From Owenia fusiformis (lineage: Eukaryota > Annelida > Polychaeta > Sabellida > Oweniidae): a DNA stretch of 64,000 nt. The position numbers were made by a program, and so were the translations under genes. Where the stretch lies: contig CAIIXF020000011.1 of NCBI GenBank assembly GCA_903813345.2, positions 10,884,842 to 10,948,841 of the forward strand, read 5' to 3'. Below the pieces are notes generated by a model. The model was not told the origin of the DNA and did no database searches. It worked only from the letters and a program-made list of their open reading frames with translations. Of this stretch, positions 1 through 11,476 are shown in pieces (position 1 is the stretch's first letter; every line of letters starts with the position of its first letter).

Positions 1-328
1 AATGAAGAATCAATCGTATGGGCGAAATAAAATGTTATTAAACACAGTGTTAAAGACAGAGATTGTTTGTCAAGATAAATAAATGATATAAAAAGGAAAA
101 CTTATCGGATGAGCGATGTGATTAATTCATTGTGCTGCAAATATCATGGGATATAATACCCTGGGACGGACTCTTCCCTCGGCTTACGACACGGAATGAT
201 TATGTTAACATCATAAAAATACTATCTAATAAGTAACTCCCAGACTAACAATTAAAAATATCACTTGGAACTCTGGTGATCCTTGATTGTTAATGACACA
301 TTGTCATTTTCCTATGTAGAAGGCCTAC

Positions 329-478
329 CTTCCCTTTCACAGACAAACGGCATGGTTGCATAACAGGGAGTGTCATTCCAGTCAAATAAACCGTCGCTTC
401 GTCGACTATTTCCCCCAAGATAAGCACAGTTTTCGTCTCGTCCAAGCTTCCCATTACTCGGTTCTCCATATCGCCAAT
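329..478 (-). CDS. CTLD module 2, C-terminal exon (ligand-binding half)
   Basis: The 150-nt exon reads WRYGEPSNG near its start, then DENCAYL, LFDWNDTPC and FVCE. These are the hallmarks of the long-loop half of a C-type lectin domain: the WxxGEP motif, the WND calcium-site motif and the last two conserved cysteines. The EPS tripeptide stands where EPN (mannose type) or QPD (galactose type) is usual. The acceptor is TTTCAG at 479-480 and the donor is GTAGG at 328. It is nearly identical to 3612-3761, the same exon of the other module. Confidence 0.85.
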
Positions 479-3400
479 CTGAAATGTGAAAGGGACATCA
501 GAATCAGGGATAATGAAGAAAAACAAAGCACCGACGCGAAAGATGTAGCCTAATCACCTGGTGAACACTTGCAGATTAAAAAGTGAAAGAATTACAGACG
601 CACAATTCACCAAGAATCATATGATTATTTAGAACCATTCTGCAAGTCAAAAGAGAACAAGCCAAAAAGCCCACAACACAAATCCTTTGATAAATCTCTC
701 AAAAGAGCAACACAGTTGAAGGTAATCAAAAATCGAGAATATCTAATAAGTTAATCGTTTATTCTCTTCTCAAAGTCTCCCGAATGATACCCTTTGCATT
801 CGTTTGACTTCACTTCTTAAAAGAGAGCTTCGTCTTCAGTTTAACTAGTTTAACTAGACTCTGCACGCAGGGTACCCGAATGAGATACATTTGGACCCGC
901 TACCAAGCATTACACACTGACTGCCATACTTGTCAGTGGGTAGCGAGCATTACACACTGACTGCCTTAATTGTATATGTCAGCGGGTAGCGAGCATTACA
1001 GACTGACTGCCTATTATGTCAGTGGGTAGCGAGCATTACACACTGACTGCCTTACTTGTCAGTGGGTAGCGAGCATTACACACTGACTGCCTTAATTGTA
1101 TATGTCAGTGGGTAGCGAGCATTACACACTGACTGCCTTACTTGTCAGTGGGTAGCGAGCATTACACACTGACTGCCTTAATTGTATATGTCAGTGGGTA
1201 GCGAGCATTACACACTGACTGTCTTAATTGTATGTCAGTGGGTAGCGAGCATTACACACTGACTGCCTTACTTGTATATGTCAGTGGGTAGCGAGCATTA
1301 CACACCGACTGCCTTAATTGTATATGTCAGTGGGTAGCGAGCATTACACACTGACTGCCTTACTTGTATATGTCAGTGGGTAGCGAGCATTACACACCGA
1401 CTGCCTTAATTGTATATGTCAGTGGGTAGCGAGCATTACACACCGACTGCCTTAATTGTATATGTCAGTGGGTAGCGAGCATTACACACCGACTGCCTTA
1501 ATTGTATATGTCAGTGGGTAGCGAGCATTACACACCGACTGCCTTAATTGTATATGTCAGTGGGTAGCGAGCATTACACACTGACTGTCTTAATTGTATG
1601 TCAGCGGGTAGCGAGCATTACACACTGACTGTCTTAATTGTATGTCGGCGGGTAGCGAGCATTACACACTGACTGTCTTAATTGTATGTCAGCGGGTAGC
1701 GAGCATTACACACTGACTGTCTTAATTGTATGTCAGCGGGTAGCGAGCATTACACACTGACTGTCTTAATTGTATGTCAGCGGGTAGCGAGCATTACACA
1801 CTGACTGCCTTACTTGTATATGTCAGTGGGTAGCGAGCATTACACACTGACTGCCTTAATTGTATATGTCAGTGGGTAGCGAGCATTACACACTGACTGC
1901 CTTAATTGTATATGTCAGTGGGTAGCGAGCATTACACACTGACTGCCTTAATTGTATATGTCAGTGGGTAGCGAGCATTACACACTGACTGCCTTACTTG
2001 TATATGTCAGTGGGTAGCGAGCATTACACACTGACTGCCTTACTTGTATATGTCAGTGGGTAGCGAGCATTACACACTGACTGCCTTAATTGTATGTCAG
2101 CGGGTAGCGAGCATTACACACTGACTGCCTTAATTGTATGTCAGCGGGTAGCGAGCATTACACACTGACTGCCTTAATTGTATATGTCAGTGGGTAGCGA
2201 GCATTACACACTGACTGTCTTAATTGTATGTCACCGGGTAGCGAGCATTACACACTGACTGTCTTAATTGTATGTCAGTGGGTAGCGAGCATTACACACT
2301 GACTGTCTTAATTGTATGTCAGCGGGTAGCAAGCATTACACACTGACTGTCTTAATTGTATGTCAGCGGGTAGCGAGCATTACACACTGACTGTCTTAAT
2401 TGTATATGTCAGCGGGTAGCGAGCATTACACACTGACTGCCTTAATTGTATGTCAGCGGGTAGCGAGCATTACACACTGACTGCCTTACTTGTATATGTC
2501 AGTGGGTAGCGAGCATAACCCATTGACTGCCTTACTTGTATATGTCAGCGGGTAGCGAGCATTACACACTGACTGCCTTACTTGTATATGTCAGTGGGTA
2601 GCCTTTAACACTTCGCCATCTTCCTTCTTGGTTTTCGTCAGTTATACCTATCCTTGCCCATGTCCAATTGTTAGCTTTCATTAGTGCGTCCTGGACGAAA
2701 CGTTCCTCTTTTACATCATTCAGAATGACTATGTAACCATTGTATCCCTGACAAAATCTTGTCGCTTGCTCAAAGTTGACATTACTTTTGCTAAAATGGT
2801 AGCATTTGTTCCCATAATTGAGCCAGTTGGTTGGACAGTATTCTAAAAATAAAATAATTTTGTGATTTTGGATACTTACATACTTTGAATAATTATTATT
2901 TGACATTGAAAAAGGATGAGAGACCTAAACATTTATCGTAGAATGAGTTCTACCTTGTAAACACCAAGACGCATGATTCGTATTCTGTTCCACAAGTATA
3001 TGCCAAAAATGTATTTTTGGACTATCATACACATGTTTACCCTATTTGCCCAAGCATATCTTCAGTAGAACTACCATCAACTATGTACAGTATATTTTCC
3101 AATGTATCCAATGGTACAATCAACTATGGGTTGAATATTTTCCAATGTTAGGTAAGACCACTTCGGTCTAATGGTATAATCATACTATGGGGTTGAGTAT
3201 ACTAGAGAACATATCTGCAAGACGTTTGATTTTATTTACTGTATTTGTTGACTTCTCCACTGTTATTGTCATCCTCGCTAGAATCATGTTCAGACTCAAT
3301 TCCAGAATCGGCTTCATTTCCACATCCACCTCCCGATACGCTTCCGAAGACAAAGTCATCTTTATCCGACTCTGACAGAGGAAATTCACTTGCTGCAAGC

Positions 3401-4877
3401 AGAGAGAGAAATGAAATGTTAAAAACCGCATAAAGACTGTTTGTAATTATTGTTTAGTTCCTTGACTAGTTCGTATTGATTATGATAACGCTGTTGATAA
3501 ATACTTAATACCATTAAAATACTATAGTAGCTGAAAACACCGAGACTAACAACAAAAATACTACTGACTTGGAACTCTGGTGATCCTGTTTTTCTTACGT
3601 AGTAAACCTACCTTCCTTTTCACAGACAAATGGCACGTTTGCACTACAGGGTGTGTCATTCCAGTCAAATAAACCGTCGCTTCGTCGACTATTTCCTCCA
3701 AGATAAGCACAATTTTCGTCTGGTCCAGGCCACCCATTACTCGGCTCCCCATATCGCCAATCTGAAATGTGAAAGGGACATCAAGGGCAATGAAGAAAAA
3801 CAAAGTACCGACATGAAAGATGTAGCCCAATCACCCGGTGAACAATTGCAGATTATAATGTGAAACAATTCGTTTCAGACCAACACCCACCAAACAAGTG
3901 ACAAAACGATATCTATGACAATATAAAACAACGTGTTGGTGACAGCCAACAATAAAAAACAATGTTTAAAAACCAATATGAGAATAAAATCAATACACTG
4001 GGATTTTAAAAACCCTCATCCAACAAAGCATAAACAATAACGCACTGCCTTACTTGTATATGTTAGCGGGTAGCCTTTAACACTTCGCCATCTTCCTTCT
4101 TGGTTTTCGTCAGTTATACCTATCCTTGCCCATGTCCAATTGTTAGCTTTCATTAGTGCGTCCTGGACGAAACGTTCCTCTTTTACATCATCCAGAATGA
4201 CTATGTAACCATTGTATCCCTGACAAAATCTTGTCGCTTGCTCGAAGTTGACATTACATTTGCTTAAACGGTAGCATTTGTTCCCATAATTGAGCCAGTT
4301 GGTTGGACAGTATTCTAAAGATAAAATAATTTACTAATTTAGGTTACATACTATTATACATAATTAATTATTATTATTATTGAAAATGATAAGTCCTAAA
4401 CAATCGTAGAACGAGTTCTGCTTGGCAAGCACAAAGACACATAATTGGTTTCTGTTCTACAAGTAATGCCAAAAATGTATCTATCATTCACATGTTTACA
4501 TCATTTGCCCAAGCATATCTTCAATAGGACTACTATCAACTACATGTAGGACTATGTACAGAACATTTCCCAATATTAGGAAAGGTTATAATCTTAAGGT
4601 ATATATGGTTATGGTACAATCCGTTACTATGGGGTTAAATCATGATTACTAGAGAACATATCTACAAGACTACAAGATGTTGATTATATTTACTGTATTT
4701 GTTAGCTTCTCCACTGTCATTGTCAGCCTCGCTAGAATCATATTCAGAATCGGCTCCACTTCCCGATCCGCTTCCAGATCCACTTCCGGAGCCATAGCCA
4801 TTTTCGTCATCAGAAATCCGTCTGCCGATGACGACATTAATCGTGCAAAGAAGCACAATAGTATAGGTTATAAGTTC
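329..4877 (-). CDS. C-type lectin gene with two tandem CTLD modules (partial)
   Basis: Six exons on the minus strand: 4694-4877, 4054-4314, 3612-3761, 3240-3392, 2582-2842 and 329-478. Each is bounded by AG/GT splice sites. Junction phases agree throughout: each CTLD starts phase 1, its internal junction is phase 1, and it ends phase 1, so the upstream module splices in frame into the linker exon of the downstream module. Predicted product: hydrophobic leader, acidic Ser/Gly linker, CTLD, second acidic linker, CTLD. C-type lectins of this form are secreted, disulfide-bonded, calcium-dependent sugar-binding proteins. The start codon and the last exon were not found; the final visible exon ends in a donor, so the gene probably continues left of base 1. 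Two adjacent single-CTLD genes are the alternative, but the matching phases favour one gene. Confidence 0.75.
886..2603. repeat. Minisatellite of about 46-bp units derived from a splice-donor junction
   Basis: Roughly 37 head-to-tail units of 40-46 bp. Each contains GCGAGCATTACACACTGACT followed by GCCTTACTTGTA or GCCTTAATTGTA and then TGTCAGTGGGTA. Read on the minus strand, a unit ends in CATATACAA|GTAAGG, which is the last bases of the CTLD exon 2582-2842 plus its donor. Units with TTACTTGTA keep the GT donor; units with TTAATTGTA have lost it. The array fills the intron between 2582-2842 and 329-478. The paralogous intron at 3762-4053 carries only one unit-like stretch (about 4041-4075). 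Confidence 0.95.
2582..2842 (-). CDS. CTLD module 2, N-terminal exon
   Basis: The 261-nt exon encodes YCPTNWLNYGNKCYHF at its start, then FEQATRFCQGYNG, EERFVQDAL and WARIGITDENQEGRW. This is the N-terminal half of a long-form CTLD, with the extra N-terminal cysteine pair and the WIGL-like core. The acceptor is TTTTTAG at 2843. The donor GTAAGG at 2581 lies inside the first unit of the adjoining minisatellite. Reading past that donor meets a stop within a few codons. The end phase joins to 329-478 to give TNWRYGEPS. Confidence 0.85.
3240..3392 (-). CDS. Acidic Ser/Gly linker exon before CTLD module 2
   Basis: This 153-nt exon starts at phase 1 and ends at phase 1. It encodes a low-complexity acidic stretch with GSVSGGG, ADSGIESEHDSSEDDNNSG and EVNKY. 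It corresponds to the Ser/Gly-Asp/Glu linker at 4694-4877 but has diverged and lost the long SG run. The acceptor is CTCTCTGCTTGCAG and the donor is A|GTAAAT. It joins in frame to the preceding CTLD exon (3612-3761, ending phase 1) and to 2582-2842. No function beyond a flexible spacer is evident. Confidence 0.6.
3612..3761 (-). CDS. CTLD module 1, C-terminal exon (ligand-binding half)
   Basis: The exon encodes 49 complete codons. It includes WRYGEPSNGW, DENCAYLGGNS, LFDWNDTPC and VPFVCEKE, so the calcium-site E and ND residues and the terminal disulfide cysteines are present. The acceptor ACATTTCAG precedes 3761 and the donor GTAGG follows 3612. It differs from 329-478 by scattered substitutions with no frameshift, so both modules look functional. 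Confidence 0.85.
4054..4314 (-). CDS. CTLD module 1, N-terminal exon
   Basis: This exon is the same length (261 nt) as 2582-2842 and nearly identical to it. It encodes YCPTNWLNYGNKCYRL, FEQATRFCQGYNG and DENQEGRW. One difference gives an extra cysteine (SKC instead of SKS), which could affect pairing. The donor at 4053 is the single-copy version of the junction amplified into the 886-2603 array. Confidence 0.85.
4694..4877 (-). CDS. Leader and acidic SG-repeat linker exon of the lectin
   Basis: After the acceptor TTATTTACAG the open frame gives a hydrophobic run (LITYTIVLLCTINVVIG), which could be a signal peptide core. It continues with RRISDDENGYG, five or six Ser-Gly pairs, and ADSEYDSSEADNDSG. 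The donor A|GTAAAT matches that of 3240-3392. No in-frame ATG is present in or just upstream of the exon, so the initiator must lie in an upstream exon not identified here. The SG run is a candidate glycosaminoglycan-attachment or flexible stalk. Confidence 0.6.
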
Positions 4878-5277
4878 CTGTAAATAATAATATTCTTCAA
4901 CATCCTCATTAACTCTCCTCAAGTTGTTGTAAATAGCTGTTCTTTTTTAAGAGCTAGGTATATACAATGTCAAATGTCTTACATTACATGTACATACACT
5001 GGCTTTCCCTTGATTATAACTACAGTTGGAATGAATAATTGCTGGTTTTTCGTTTTAGCTTCAATTGAATATAAATGAGTATTACATACCTAGCGAAGCA
5101 TTTGTATGGAAGTCAATGGGAAAGTTAGCGAGCTATATCCACCGATATTGCCCGATTACCCCGATATAGCCCGCTTACCTCGTTTTGATATTAGATTTCT
5201 TTAATAACCATGATAATATCATGACGTCACGTCATTGATACAAAGTAACCATGGGAACAAAGGCATGTAATACATCA

Positions 5278-5386
5278 GTTATGTCACTATGACGTGAAAT
5301 ATGCCTTCGTTCTTGCCCAAATATAGAGCCTCCCAAGGTCGGCCTATATTGGGAGAACGGCATATTTCACGTCATAGTGACATAAC
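5278..5386. repeat. Short hairpin element with perfect 28-bp inverted arms
   Basis: GTTATGTCACTATGACGTGA at the left is mirrored by TCACGTCATAGTGACATAAC at the right. The pairing extends inward through AAATATGCC/GGCATATTT and, less perfectly, TTGCCCAAATATAG/CTATATTGGGAG. The loop is short. It may be a small MITE or a transcribed hairpin. It lies between the lectin gene and an unrecognised exon. Confidence 0.7.
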
Positions 5387-5480
5387 CTCTAAATATATTG
5401 AATATAAATCGTTTCCAGTTTGAACAAAAACATGCAAATATGACAAAATACAGAAACAAGTCAACAACAGCATAACTTAC

Positions 5481-5711
5481 AAGTTTTTTCATCTTTCAGA
5501 CGATCCTTGCCTTTCTGTCTGTAACCAAGCGTTTGCGTTTGTTCTAGAAACGTTCCAAGGTCATAATGAGATACAATTGAGGAAATATTATACGCGGAAA
5601 TATCCGCCAACACAAATTGTCCTTTTAATAGGCCTACATTCTCATCTCCTGCTGCTTGGATGTCAAATACATGTATCATTCTTGCTGAATGTTTATTAAA
5701 ATACATCTTCC
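5481..5711 (-). CDS. Unrecognised phase-1 exon
   Basis: This is an open 231-nt stretch between a good acceptor (TTGTTTTCAG) and a good donor (T|GTAAGT), with symmetrical phase 1 ends. It encodes 76 residues including MYFNKHSARMIHVFDIQ, GQFVLADISAYNISSIV and LGTFLEQTQTLGYRQKGKD. I do not recognise the family. A piece of an extracellular ligand-binding module is possible. It cannot splice directly into 4694-4877 because the phases disagree, so it may belong to a separate gene. Confidence 0.45.
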
Positions 5712-7861
5712 CTGAAAACAATTATCATTCACAATTGCATGATACAAGAAAAATAACTTATTTTTTAAAAAGTATTTATATTCTTATGAAATAAAGCTAA
5801 CCATTCAAATAGTAGAGTGCTGATTCGATTACATATATCCATTGTGAACGATTTAAGATGCACAGAGGTGGTTCGAAACTAAAACCCATTACCGGTGTGA
5901 AAGAAATTCTGGTCCCCCAGGGATTATGGTCCCCCTTTTTAAAGGCCCTTACTGGCCCTGATTGTGTATAAGATAAAAGAGGCCACCATATAAATCAATA
6001 GAGAGTAGGACCTAGATTAATAGGACCTCCTACCCTTTTACACCGGTACAGAATGAGAACTGAACAGTGCCAAGATTGGTGAAAGAGCGACGCCTGGCCA
6101 TGGTAGTGGATTGTGGATTCATAAAGAATTGGACAATGTCATGATTTGATTAGCCTCTTTCTTTGCCCGGTGTGCATTGTGGTATACCATAGAATAACAC
6201 AAACCCAATACTAGTATTCTTCTACCTCCCACCCTCCAATTATTCATGGTTCACTTTGAATGGTTTTGTTACAATACATATTGTTTTCACACTGAATACA
6301 AGGGAATCAGTGAGAGCTCAACGTCTTCATGACATCATGAAGGAGTCCCGGGGAAGGAGTAGGGGAGAATGCAAAATGCAAATTGCTAACCATGGGTGAC
6401 TAAGCAAAGTGAAATGATCAACATCATCCAATGAAAACATATAGAATATTGTATGTTATTATGATCTTGGAAACCTTGGTGAATCAATGTCTGCATTTTG
6501 TTCAAAACCATAAGTTCATCTTTTTGTAATGGTTCAGTTCACTAATAGCCTTTTGTTTCTACTTTATCAAAATCTGTAATCTCCTAATGAATGCCACTCT
6601 AAATGGTGATTACTCATGTCACTTCCTATGCCGGAGACATCTACATTTGATTGATTTACCACAAAATTGTGCTTTCCGACAATTATTTTTAATGCTAATA
6701 AAATCTTCATTTCCCTGTTAATTTGAAACAATATTAGAAAATTATACTTGGTTAATGAAAACACAGAATGAAATACTGTGCCGATGGCTGATCAGTGATT
6801 GAATTATACCATTTGGGAGTGTGCGAAGCCTCCTTTGATAGAAAAATATAGATAAAAAATAAAATCAAAATACAATAAAACACCCTTGTAAATGGAACAC
6901 TTTTCAAGTTCCATCACACAATAATAACTTAATGTTAAATGAAAGTGGAACATTTTTGCAGTCCCAGAAGTTTTCAATGGTTTAACTGTATAGCAATATA
7001 TGCCTGCCTACCCAGGTCAACAAGAAATATAGATACTCATAAATAGTACTGTACCCTTGGTTATAATGAGGACTGAACATGCATTTTCTTTAACATTATT
7101 AGAGTTCTTCCCTATTCAGGTTTGTTACCTTGCATGCTTTCCAATGGTTTGTTACTTTACATACTTTCCAATGGTTTGTCATTACTATCACTTATATAGA
7201 TGATACCTTAACATTTAATTTTATAATAAATTTTATTGATAATTTTACTATTTTTTCAAAGAATCATTAAAAAGCACTATGAAATTCAAATAATGGCTAT
7301 ATCTATCACATCTTGATAGTGATACAGTCTACCATGTACATATACATGCAATTGTTCATACTTCAGATTATTAACTTTTCAAGTTTAGTTCTACCTAATA
7401 CCATGTAGTTTATTCACCAAATGTGATCCAAAATCAAATGGGTTCTTTCATTCATAGGAATTGGAAATGCATTTGTATGGGTCACCTTGATGTACATGGC
7501 TTTCTGATTTATGCCAATCATATCTTCTGTTTTTAGGTAACCACCACAAGTGGTGACATTTTTGTTATAGTCTCCAATTTTTTTGTGACAGCATTCGGTG
7601 GATGGCGTTCAATGTCTGTAATAAATGGCAGGTGGTAACATTTTGCATGTTAATTCTTAGTATGTTTATGCTAATATTAAAACAGTACCATGGGCTGACA
7701 TGGTGTGTAGTGATTTCTGTCTAAATGACTCAACATATGATTAAAACAATAATATACCATTAGGAATAATTTCTATAATGCATAGACGCAAAAGACAATC
7801 CTTGGAATTGGACTGAAAGTCTGAAAATCTAAATTTAAAACATTTGTTGAAAATTATCATA
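5712..7861. other. Intergenic AT-rich DNA
   Basis: I see no supportable exon, RNA gene or obvious repeat array here. Only short chance reading frames occur. Confidence 0.5.
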
Positions 7862-8580
7862 AAGGAGTGGTATCGATATGGAGAACTTTTTGAACAAACG
7901 TTTCTCTTAAACCAGTCATAAAAAAATTAAAAAATTAACACATCATCAATTTAATGGTCATCTTTTGAATGTTAACAATATAATTTGAAAAAAAAAAATA
8001 TACTTTCATCTATATTGTTTTAGAAATCACATCAAACACTTGTTTTGTTCTTGGTATCATGTTTCCAGAGTGAAATGAAACATCTTTCCGAACCTCATTG
8101 GAACAAAACGACATAAACACAACATGTTAAGGTCTCTCAATATTGTAATAGTACAAAGGAAATTTTGGTTGATTTTAAAAAAGTATCTTGTTAATGAAAT
8201 AAAAGGTTTATCTTAATTTTTATCTATTTTGGGGAGATTTTGTTTTAATTTTTTGAATACTTTTTTTACAATCAACCAAAAATTCCTTTGTATAACTATA
8301 ATATTGAGAGGTTTAAAAACATGTTGTATATGCTATTTTGTTCCAACAAGGTTCGGAAAGACATTTTATTTCATTCTCAAGAATTGGTAGAAAGGGGCAA
8401 AAACAATTGCACCAAAAAACAAAAAATATTAACAATTTTTAAAATAATTTTCGCATTAAATTGTTTTCAATCAGTCAACATTACATAAAATACAGTGTTT
8501 TTTTACAGAATGTTTTCAATGATTGGTTAAAGAGAAAAACATTGTTGAATTCAGTTCTCCATATCGATACCAATCCTTTG
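7862..8580. repeat. Foldback element, about 720 bp imperfect palindrome
   Basis: The outer left arm GGTATCGATATGGAGAACTT is mirrored at the right by AGTTCTCCATATCGATACC. Inside, CATCTTTCCGAACC pairs with GGTTCGGAAAGA, TTGGAACAAAA with TTTTGTTCCAA, and GGAAATTTTGGTTGATT with AATCAACCAAAAATTCC. The arms have diverged by substitutions and indels, and the centre is near 8220. No transposase is present, so this is a non-autonomous foldback/MITE-like element. Confidence 0.75.
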
Positions 8581-8594
8581 AAATTGAAATCAAA

Positions 8595-9370
8595 CTAGAT
8601 AACGGCAACTCCGCGGAGTAGCAAATCCCAACGAACAAAATATCAATTACTGAATTCCAATCAATTATACTCATTACTTAAGGTTAAAATTGAAAAAATT
8701 AGATTTTAGAATTGCGAATTCCTGCAAAGCACCCATTTTGAATTTTTGGAGATACAAATCTGAAAAATAATACCATAATTGTGATCTACTCCAAAATTCC
8801 TTCAATTTGAGTATAATATAGCCATACTTTGAAGGGATCGGAAAATTATTGCGAAATCGTACATTAGACGGCCATTTTGAATTTTACAAGCCTCGAAACA
8901 GAAAAAAGATACAATATCTGCAATCTACTCTTAATTGCCTTTCATTTGAGTATAATAAAGCTATACTTCAGAAAGATCTAAAAATTATCGAAAATTTCTG
9001 TTTTCTTGTCCCCCCATACACGGCCCCTGGGGGTCAGGATGAAAAACACGGAATATATGTGAAATAGATAAATGTTGTGAATATACTACCAAAATTTCAA
9101 ACAATAATATTAATTACTTTGGTTTAGAATGAAAAATTTATGATTTTTGCGAAAAAGTCCCGTCATTTTTAAAGCGGCAGCCATCTTGAAAAAATTTTTT
9201 TTTGCGTAAAACTATTCACCAATATACATCTTTCCACTAAATATGAAGAAAATCCATCTACTAGTATTTGAGTTATCTTCCGGACAGACGGACAGACTGA
9301 CGGACGGACGGACAGACGGACGGACGGAGGGCTTCACTATATCCCTACCGAACTTCGTTCGTTGGGATAA
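8595..9370 (-). mobile_element. Helentron-like non-autonomous element (HINE), family I copy 1
   Basis: Read on the minus strand it starts TATCCCAACGAACGAAGTTC at the right edge and passes a (CCGT/GTCC)n microsatellite at about 9283-9330. It continues through diverged repeats resembling CAAAATGGCCGCC. At its 3' end come the inverted copy GTTCGTTGGGAT, a perfect hairpin ACTCCGCGGAGT, and a terminal CTAG flanked by T. Asymmetric terminal inverted repeats plus a 3' hairpin are diagnostic of Helentron/Helitron2-type elements. No Rep/helicase is present. Confidence 0.65.
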
Positions 9371-11154
9371 TTAATAATTACAAAATGGTCTAAATGGAGA
9401 GACTGACAGATGGACACTGCTCTATATCCCCACAAAAAGTCCATTCAATAGAAGTTGTTTAAGTACACAATGGCAACAAGAATATAACAATACTAAACTA
9501 AATTACTGGAATGAATGAAGCTATTTTATTAGAAAACTCATTAGAATTACAAACTCTGGAATATAATAACTTGAGACATCGGCATAAGGATGTAATTCTC
9601 AAATATAGAATACAAAATACAACTATGTGTGATTGTTATAATTACATTTTGAATATATTTCTCATACAAACTGTTATTTCAAAAAATCTCAAATGTCATG
9701 TTCAATACAGCAGACATTGCAATACTGGGACTGAGAGGGAATAAGTCTTCAAATATTCAAACCCCTGACTCCCTGTCTACAATGGTGGCTGCAATTTATG
9801 GCACAAGCATTTCAATATTACAATATTTTCTCATGTGGCATCTTACACTAAATTTCTATTAAAATACATGACTATATATGCCTCGGATAGTGTGTTTAAT
9901 ATAAACTTATGTCACTGCAAAAATACTTAAAATCAAAAACTGACCATAAACCTGTGAAAATCATGTTTTGAACAAGGAAACTGGTGCCAGAGATTTGATG
10001 CCAAAGTACTCTGTCAGAAAAATCTCAGAATAGAAGATGATATAGGCAAAGACCATTAATAAAATGTGGTGAAATAGTTGAAAATGGTGGAATGAGTAAG
10101 GAATAAAAATGAACAGAATTATAATCAATACTGGCCTGCTATGTAATTTTCCTATTTATGGGTTACAAGGCAGTCAATTGAAACTTTGGCAGATCCATGA
10201 CACAGAAAAATTATAGTCAGTGAGATTTTAAACACAGGGCAGCATTTTGATATTATAATATAATACACCCTTGGCCAAACATTTGAAGCATTTATGGAAC
10301 ATATAAAATAATAAAAACCTCCAACTGAGGATTACTTTCTCATATCCCAAACATATAAAATTGTACACTGTATTCTAGGGTGTTTTTAAGCTTAGGATGA
10401 TATCATTTGAACAAATTACAAGAACACCAAATGTTTGACCATGAGTGCCCTCTTGAATAACATATGGTGTATGTGATTTTATTTCACAAATATATACACT
10501 ATTAGAAGAAATCATGGATGTATATGCCAGCATACAAATACATGTAATATAACAACAATGTTTTCTACGTCAACTGATATTTGAATATATACATGTACAT
10601 ATATATTAGTAATCTGATTTTGGATGGTAAATTATTGGAAAACTTAATATTATGATATTAATATGACTTTTTGATTTAGTGGAAGAGCAGTGACTTAGCT
10701 AGGATTGAAAATTGATGAAGCAAATGTAGAGGCGAGTTGGCAAATTTAGCCCTAAGAAGGTATTTTATTACCTTTGAACTTCATTTCTACAGTTTTAGAT
10801 GAAATACGTCTGAATAAATATATTTCGTAAAATGTTTGCAAGGCAGTTGCCTCATACTTGACTACACCCATGAAGATATTAAATATAGACATACATGTAA
10901 TATACTCATCTTATTTACAGAATAATAATAATCTATTCCACACCTACTGTGGTTCTAGGGACATGACACGTGGGAATATATAGTGTATCTAGGTAGCGAT
11001 CAGCAAGGTCCAGGACTGGGATGGATACAGCCTGTATTCATCATATCCAGGTCCCATAAAAAGTGAACGAATAAAGATATATTTCAAACTTATGTTGTAT
11101 ATTAAATTTTGATATCAATTCATTGATCTGCTCCAGCAATCTGACTAACCAAAT
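9371..11154. other. Intergenic DNA without supported genes
   Basis: AT-rich sequence with no convincing exon and no repeat array. A short frame ending at about 11000 (minus strand) with YDEYRLYPS lacks an acceptor at its start and was not called. Confidence 0.45.
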
Positions 11155-11212
11155 CTAACCTTCGAGAAGTATTGCTAAAAGGATGGTCAGAGTGGACACG
11201 AGAACCTTACCA
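11155..11212 (-). CDS. Candidate terminal exon with a hydrophobic tail
   Basis: After the acceptor ATTTTTCAG the frame reads GKVLVSTLTILLAILLEG followed by TAG. A short hydrophobic stretch ending at a stop resembles a GPI-anchor signal or C-terminal membrane tail. It could pair with the cysteine-rich exon candidate at 12872-12929, but no middle exon was found. It could also be chance. Confidence 0.25.
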
Positions 11213-11369
11213 CTGAAAAATAGGAAATATGAATTTAGGAAAATCTCACAAACTCAAAAACATGGAAAACATTTAAGACAGAAAATGTATGTTTTTAAAT
11301 TTTGGAACTTCATAAGGCTACGAATGCACCTAGAACCCCAGTAGGTATGGAATATATCTGCCATGTATT

Positions 11370-11476
11370 GGAGTTTTGGATACAGAGTTCATCCCAGGGG
11401 AAATATGTGTATCTCCTGGGGGACCGGGGGAGATACACATGTTTCCCTTGGGATAAACTCTATATCCAAAACCTCC
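11370..11476. repeat. Palindromic hairpin, arms about 48 bp
   Basis: GGAGTTTTGGATACAGAGTT at the left is mirrored by AACTCTATATCCAAAACCTCC at the right, with GGAGATACACATGTTTCCC against GGGGAAATATGTGTATCTCC inside. The loop is a G-rich dozen bases. The design (matched arms, GC-rich loop) is like the larger palindromes at 13398 and 59767. Confidence 0.75.

Noticed and set aside
886-2603. CRISPR-like array
   Set aside because: Units are directly abutting with no unique spacers, the genome is animal, and the unit derives from a splice junction.
10940-11070. Minus-strand frame with GPGYDEYRLYPS as a phosphatase tail exon
   Set aside because: The YDEY motif was tempting, but there is no acceptor at the start of the frame and the phase needed from 14859 is not met.
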